Shown piece by piece: positions 59,460 to 64,000 of a DNA stretch of 64,000 bases (within the stretch, counting starts at the first letter, position 1; each line of letters starts with the position of its first letter). The stretch is from assembly GCA_045629045.1 (NCBI GenBank), contig JAZQQM010000001.1, positions 1 through 64,000 on the forward strand. Direction: 5' to 3'. The stretch is from JAILLW01 sp045629045. Its GTDB lineage: Bacteria; Bacillota; Clostridia; Lachnospirales; Lachnospiraceae. A model generated the notes under the pieces. The model had not been told where the DNA came from and searched no databases. It was given only the letters and a program-made list of their open reading frames with translations. A program made the translations under genes and the position numbers.

Positions 59460-60005
59460 TTAATCTGCTTTCTTGCATCCGCCGCAGGATTCACATTGTG
59501 AATATTCCGTAACATCAATTGATGTTAATGTTGAAGGACTTGTCAAAAGGCATATTGCCTGAGCGGATATTCCTTCTCCGCTTCCTGTAAATCCGAGGCC
59601 TTCTTCCGTAGTAGCCTTAACATTAACCTGCGAAATATCTATTCCCAGTGCATCTGCAATATTGGCTCTCATTGTATCTATATAAGGGCGCATTTTAGGT
59701 GCCTCGGCTATGATTGTAGCATCAATATTCTCGATGAAAAATAAATTTTGATTTAACAATTCGCCTACTTCCCGTAATAAGATAACGGATGATATCCCCT
59801 CGTATTTAGGATCCGTGTCGGGAAAATGCTTGCCGATATCTCCCAATGCAGCCGCGCCAAGCAAAGCATCCGAAATGGCATGGAGAAGCACGTCCGCATC
59901 CGAATGGCCAAGAAGCCCCTTTTCGTAAGGAATCTTAACACCTCCCATAATAAGGTCCCGGCCTTCTACAAGTTTATGTACATCATATCCCATTCCGATT
60001 CTCAT
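59460..60005 (-). CDS. ispF: 2-C-methyl-D-erythritol 2,4-cyclodiphosphate synthase with Cys-rich tail
   Basis: Fifth step of the MEP isoprenoid pathway. The 181 residues begin GMGYDVHKLVEGRDLIMGGV (zinc Asp and His) and contain LLGHSDADVLLHAISDALLGAAALGDIGKHFPDTD and ATTEEGLGFTGSGEGISAQAICLL. The family usually ends there, near 160; here about 20 more residues end QCESCGGCKKAD, a possible metal or disulfide site. The ATG overlaps the EAL gene stop by one base (TAATG). Confidence 0.94.
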   Translation of the reverse strand: MRIGMGYDVHKLVEGRDLIMGGVKIPYEKGLLGHSDADVLLHAISDALLGAAALGDIGKHFPDTDPKYEGISSVILLREVGELLNQNLFFIENIDATIIAEAPKMRPYIDTMRANIADALGIDISQVNVKATTEEGLGFTGSGEGISAQAICLLTSPSTLTSIDVTEYSQCESCGGCKKAD

Positions 60006-61693
60006 TAATATATTCTCTCTCCCATAAGTTTTAATTCAAACTCACTCTTCGGCATAGGTCGGTCAAACAAAAATCCCTGAGCGCCCTGACAATTAATTTC
60101 CTTAAGGAATTCCATTTGGTCAAGGGTTTCAACACCTTCCGCAACTACATTCATATTAAGTTCATTAACCATTTTAACGATATTCTTAACAACCGACTTC
60201 CCCTGAGCATTGGAATTATCCATATCAAGCTTGGCTAAGAAAGATTTATCAAGCTTAATCGTATCAACGTTAAGATCTTTAATGAGATTAAGCGATGAAT
60301 ATCCTGTTCCGAAATCGTCAAGTGAAATCTCAATATTTGCCGCTTTCATGGTATTTACGAACTCACTCAAAGCTTCAAAATCTTCATATCCCGACATTTC
60401 GGTTATTTCTATTTCAATATATTCCGGCTCCACATTATAGGATTCTATCAGCTTAATAATTCTCTGAGCCAGTTTTTTATTAAGGAAGTTGGCTCTCGAG
60501 AAGTTCACCGACACTTTAACAGGTTCAATTCCCTTCTTCTTCCACTCAACAATATGTTCACATACCTTATTAAGCATATAAAAATCAAGATGTGAAATCG
60601 AACCGTCTCTTTCAAGTACCGGTATAAAGTCCATGGGAGGTACCACTTTACCGTCCACAACCCAGCGGCATAATGCCTCGGCACTCATAAGGCGTGAATT
60701 CTTAAGGTCAACCTTCGGCTGATAATATACTACGAACTGCTCCTTTTTGATTGCCGTCAGGAAGTTATTTGATACATCTTCATCATGAGCCGATGCCATA
60801 AGCATTTCTTCTCTGAAATATACAATATCCCCTGCCGAAGGATTACGGGTATAGTTGTATGCGGCCTTCGTTGCTTCAAGAACTCTTATGGCGGTATCTT
60901 CTTCTTTGTTATCGTATACCCCCATTCTTATCATAAGATCGAGTTCGATATTTTTCGTATCAAGTTCCACCAAAACACGCCTTGTGGACAGGAACTCTAT
61001 GATACTGTCAGTTCTGTCTTTCTCCACAAGTATGAAGAATGAATCTCCGGATACACGTCCGAAAAGTTCTCCCTTTTTAAGGAAATCCCGGGTCTGGCGT
61101 GACAATTCCTTAAGTATTTTATCTCCCTGACGATTTCCGAAGCGATTATTAATGTAATTAAAGTTCTTAATGTTAAAGAATATCGAATTATACAGGAATA
61201 ATTTATTGATATTCTTCATTTCATTAACGTAGTTAATAATACCGGTAGAATTGCAGGCTCCTGTCAAATGGTCCGTAATCGTAGCCTGCTTCATTATAAT
61301 TCCGGCACGCATTTTGGAAAGGCAGTCAAAAAGTACCTGGATAATAAATTCCAGTTCCTTTTCACTCTCATCTTCCCAAAATACATCCTTTAAAGGATAT
61401 AATTCGATTTGAACAACACCCCAGTCATCCGTAACAAATGTCTGACGCAATCCACCCTCGGCATTATAACCGTTTTTATCAAGATATATTTCGTTTCTGT
61501 CCTGTATCTGTTCAAACACAAGACCCGATGCCGGCGAATTAACAATTATAAGACACCTGCCCAATTGCAGCTTCTGTGCCGAAATATTGGCTGCTTCCTT
61601 CATTATCTCAAAATATTCGTTGAGCGTAGATGTCTCATTCGACAATTTCATATAAAAGTCGATAAAATTTTGAGTGCAAATCATTCCATCCAT
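60005..61693 (-). CDS. Cyclic-di-GMP phosphodiesterase-type protein (degenerate GGDEF + EAL)
   Basis: The 562 residues have an N-terminal sensory-type region (about 1-140), a GGDEF domain whose signature is degraded to FGRVSGDSFFILV (SGDSF), so a cyclase role is unlikely, and an EAL domain with intact SAEALCRW, EIEITEMSGYE, SLDDFGTGYSS, TIKLDKSFL and VVAEGVET. It should degrade c-di-GMP, with the GGDEF domain perhaps sensing GTP. No membrane span. The ATG at 61693 has GGGGA upstream; a GTG four codons earlier does not. It lies in the gatAB-ispF-cysS operon. Confidence 0.92.
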   Translation of the reverse strand: MDGMICTQNFIDFYMKLSNETSTLNEYFEIMKEAANISAQKLQLGRCLIIVNSPASGLVFEQIQDRNEIYLDKNGYNAEGGLRQTFVTDDWGVVQIELYPLKDVFWEDESEKELEFIIQVLFDCLSKMRAGIIMKQATITDHLTGACNSTGIINYVNEMKNINKLFLYNSIFFNIKNFNYINNRFGNRQGDKILKELSRQTRDFLKKGELFGRVSGDSFFILVEKDRTDSIIEFLSTRRVLVELDTKNIELDLMIRMGVYDNKEEDTAIRVLEATKAAYNYTRNPSAGDIVYFREEMLMASAHDEDVSNNFLTAIKKEQFVVYYQPKVDLKNSRLMSAEALCRWVVDGKVVPPMDFIPVLERDGSISHLDFYMLNKVCEHIVEWKKKGIEPVKVSVNFSRANFLNKKLAQRIIKLIESYNVEPEYIEIEITEMSGYEDFEALSEFVNTMKAANIEISLDDFGTGYSSLNLIKDLNVDTIKLDKSFLAKLDMDNSNAQGKSVVKNIVKMVNELNMNVVAEGVETLDQMEFLKEINCQGAQGFLFDRPMPKSEFELKLMGERIY

Positions 61694-61719
61694 AATTTTC
61701 CCCACAACACTTCTTTATA

Positions 61720-63150
61720 CTACAGTAGTTCTTTAAGCATCTTATTAACACTACCCGGATCGGCTTTGCCCTGCATAGCTTTCATTGTCTGACCTACCAG
61801 GAATCCTATAGCCTTTTCCTTACCGTTATGATAATCTTCAACCGACTGAGGGTTATTCGCAATTACTTCCTCAACGACCTTGCGAAGGGCTCCCTCGTCA
61901 TTTACTGTCTTTAATCCTTTTTCCTCTACATATTTTTCGGGATCTATATCTTCAAAGAACATTACTTCAAAGACTTCCTTTGCAACAGTTCCGTTAATAG
62001 CCTTGGTTTCCTGAAGTTTTATAAGTTTAGCCAAAGCTTCGGGTTTGAATGATATATCCTGAGGATCAAGTTCCTTTTCCTTAAGGATTCTCATTGTCTC
62101 ACCCATAAGGTAGTTACTTACCTTTTTAGGATCGGCACCCATGGCTACCGTATTTTCGAATACATCCGCCATTTTCTTTGATTCGGTAATAATATCGATA
62201 TCATACTCCGGAATACCGAATTCCTTAGCATATCTTTCCTTCTTGGCCTCACGGAATTCCGGTTCGTTAGCTTTAATTCTGTCAAGGAACTCCTCCGACA
62301 AAGATATGGGAACCAGGTCGGGATCCGGGAAGTATCTGTAGTCCTGCGCATCTTCCTTAGATCTCATTGCATAGGATTCGCCTGCATTATCGTCCCACCT
62401 TCTGGTTTCCTGAACTACCTTCTGCCCTGATTCTATTAAGTCTATTTGTCGCTCGGTTTCGCCCTCAATAGCTCTTCTTATTGCCTTAAACGAATTAAGG
62501 TTCTTCATTTCCGTTCTTGTACCGAATTCCTTGGCACCGACTTCTCTTATGGAAAGATTAACATCGGCTCTCATGGAACCTTCCTGAAGCTTGCAGTCGG
62601 AAGCTCCCAGGTACTGAACAGTCATTTTCAGTTTTTCAAGATATGCAATAACCTCATCGGCGCTTCTCATATCAGGTTCGGATACGATTTCGATAAGAGG
62701 TACTCCGGAACGGTTATAATCTACATATGAGCAGTCATCCCATTCATCATGAATGAGTTTTCCCGCATCCTCTTCCATATGTATTTCATGAATTCCGATT
62801 GCCTTTGTACCGTTTTCGGTTTCAATGTCAACATGACCGTTACGGCAAATCGGAAGATATAACTGCGAAATCTGATAGTTTTGCGGATTATCCGGATAAA
62901 AATAATTTTTTCTGTCAAACTTACAATATCTGGTTATATCGCAATTGGTTGCCAAACCTACAGCAACCGCATATTCAAGTACCTGCTTGTTAAGAACGGG
63001 AAGTGATCCCGGCATACCTGTACATACCGGACAGGTATGGGTATTTGGGTCTCCGCCGAACTGTGTTGAGCATCCGCAGAAAATTTTGGTTTTAGTAGCA
63101 AGTTCCACATGAACCTCAAGTCCGATGACAGTTTCGTAATTCTTACTCAT
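61720..63150 (-). CDS. gatB: Aspartyl/glutamyl-tRNA amidotransferase subunit B
   Basis: Part of GatCAB, which converts Glu-tRNA-Gln (and Asp-tRNA-Asn) to the amide form. The 476 residues contain ETVIGLEVHVELATKTKIFCGCSTQFGGDPNTHTCPVCTGMPGSLPVLN (zinc Cys), IGIHEIHMEEDAGK, DYNRSGVPLIEIVSEPD and a C-terminal YqeY/helical domain. The ATG at 63150 comes 1 base after the gatA stop; a GTG three codons upstream lies inside gatA. Confidence 0.96.
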   Translation of the reverse strand: MSKNYETVIGLEVHVELATKTKIFCGCSTQFGGDPNTHTCPVCTGMPGSLPVLNKQVLEYAVAVGLATNCDITRYCKFDRKNYFYPDNPQNYQISQLYLPICRNGHVDIETENGTKAIGIHEIHMEEDAGKLIHDEWDDCSYVDYNRSGVPLIEIVSEPDMRSADEVIAYLEKLKMTVQYLGASDCKLQEGSMRADVNLSIREVGAKEFGTRTEMKNLNSFKAIRRAIEGETERQIDLIESGQKVVQETRRWDDNAGESYAMRSKEDAQDYRYFPDPDLVPISLSEEFLDRIKANEPEFREAKKERYAKEFGIPEYDIDIITESKKMADVFENTVAMGADPKKVSNYLMGETMRILKEKELDPQDISFKPEALAKLIKLQETKAINGTVAKEVFEVMFFEDIDPEKYVEEKGLKTVNDEGALRKVVEEVIANNPQSVEDYHNGKEKAIGFLVGQTMKAMQGKADPGSVNKMLKELL

Positions 63151-63151
63151 C

Positions 63152-64000
63152 TTATTCACCGTCCTTTCTATCCGTTACTGTTTTATGATAAATACCGGTA
63201 GCACATTCATAAGCATAGGCGGTATTTATTAATTTCTTTTCATTAAAGGAATCCCCTATAAGCTGCATTCCGATAGGAAGGCCCTTGGAATCTGTTCCGC
63301 AGGGAACACTAAGTCCCGGAAGTCCTGCCAGATTAACGGAAATTGTATAAATATCCGACAAATACATGGCAATGGGATCCGATAAACTTTCTCCCAGTTT
63401 AGGCGCCGTAGTGGGAGCTGCAGGTCCCAATATTACATCATACTTGGCAAAAGCCTCGTCAAAAGCCTTTTTAATAAGTGCCTTTACTTTAAGGGCTTTC
63501 AGATAATATGCATCATAGTATCCCGAACTTAACACGAAGGAGCCCAGCATAATTCTACGCTTTACTTCCGCACCGAAGCCCTCGGAACGGGATTTCTTAT
63601 ACATGTTATGTAAACCGTTGTATTCTTCTGTTCTGTAGCCGTACTTAATACCGTCAAATCTTTCAAGATTCGAAGATGCCTCTGCAGCCGCTATGGTGTA
63701 ATATGTAGGAATTGCATATTCAACAAGGCTAAGGTCAAACTCTTCAACAGTAGCACCCTTTGATTTAAGTACCTCTACCGCCTTATAAATCGAATCGGCC
63801 ACTTCCTTATCAAGACCTTCCCCGAAATAATCTCTCGGTATACCTATTTTCATACCCGTAAGATCTTCGCTAAGTGCCGAAGTAAAATCATTATCATCTC
63901 GCGATACGGATGTTGAATCCTTTGAATCGTATGAACAGATAGCTTCCATGATGGTTGCAAGATCTCTTACATCCTTACACAAAGGTCCTATCTGATCCAG
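63152..64000 (-). CDS. gatA: Aspartyl/glutamyl-tRNA amidotransferase subunit A (5' part outside window)
   Basis: Amidase-signature subunit supplying ammonia to GatB. Only the C-terminal 282 residues are here, the frame being open to the right edge (DQIGPLCKDVRDLATIMEAI). Visible are MKIGIPRDYF, EGFGAEVKRRIMLGSFVLSSGYYDAYYLKA, ILGPAAPTTAP, and SVNLAGLPGLSVPCG...GLPIGMQLIGDSF, all typical of GatA. The catalytic Ser-Ser-Lys triad lies mostly upstream of the window edge. Confidence 0.95.
   Translation of the reverse strand: MDQIGPLCKDVRDLATIMEAICSYDSKDSTSVSRDDNDFTSALSEDLTGMKIGIPRDYFGEGLDKEVADSIYKAVEVLKSKGATVEEFDLSLVEYAIPTYYTIAAAEASSNLERFDGIKYGYRTEEYNGLHNMYKKSRSEGFGAEVKRRIMLGSFVLSSGYYDAYYLKALKVKALIKKAFDEAFAKYDVILGPAAPTTAPKLGESLSDPIAMYLSDIYTISVNLAGLPGLSVPCGTDSKGLPIGMQLIGDSFNEKKLINTAYAYECATGIYHKTVTDRKDGE

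Overview
The window is a gene-dense, low-GC chromosomal segment of a Firmicute, most likely a clostridial Lachnospiraceae relative (Butyrivibrio/Roseburia-like). The grounds are sigma-A style promoters, AGGAGG ribosome binding sites, the infC-rpmI-rplT order with a leader attenuator, a single-chain PurL, a SigH locus with Bacillus-like synteny, zinc-ribbon plus membrane-anchor proteins typical of that group, and VSGNS-type surface repeats. The species cannot be named from the sequence. Almost every gene reads on the minus strand; only one small membrane protein, one tRNA and an IS remnant read on the plus strand.

Layout from left to right. 1-140: right end of an IS3-family element. 189-1625: infC-rpmI-rplT operon with an L20-type leader; infC very probably starts at ATT. 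1626-4896: SEC-C protein, thrS and a lipoprotein. 4936-6415: small membrane protein, a structured repeat, and a DegV protein behind a large palindrome. 6416-12520: sugar-uptake operon (two permeases, binding lipoprotein, GH31 glycosidase) behind a near-consensus promoter carrying two LacI-type operators. 12665-18753: a second copy of the structured repeat, then an operon of an unknown protein, a TetR regulator, purL and a LacI regulator. 18902-19335: tRNA-Trp and terminators.

19336-28771: purE-purM-purN-purD, a zinc-ribbon protein, an SH3 membrane protein, clpC, an unknown protein and radA, all in one direction. 28799-40551: a nucleoside BMP-type ABC transporter (bmpA, nupABC), xpt, a zinc-ribbon membrane protein, an amidase, pyrE, a small membrane protein and an M29 aminopeptidase. 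40620-49213: mgtE, folC, a 51-residue small protein, a TPR membrane protein, greA, tig, clpP, clpX and engB (protein birth and quality control). 49223-53455: PBP1, a YigZ/IMPACT protein and a C39-like protein. 53469-64000: tRNA-Thr on the plus strand, then gatA (partial), gatB, an EAL protein, ispF, cysS, mrnC, rlmB, an SGNH hydrolase, sigH and a DUF3298-like protein.

Functional themes are nucleotide supply (purLEMND, pyrE, xpt, nucleoside uptake), translation (thrS, cysS, gatAB, two tRNAs, L20/L35/IF3), proteostasis (tig, clpXP, clpC) and envelope work (PBP1, amidase, SGNH and SH3 proteins).

No phage, CRISPR array or biosynthetic cluster is visible. The most unusual signal is a 76-base core present twice (5284-5359 and, inverted, 12689-12764; two mismatches). 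Each copy is clamped by an unrelated but self-complementary arm pair, and each is placed 3' of a gene in the same orientation as that gene.
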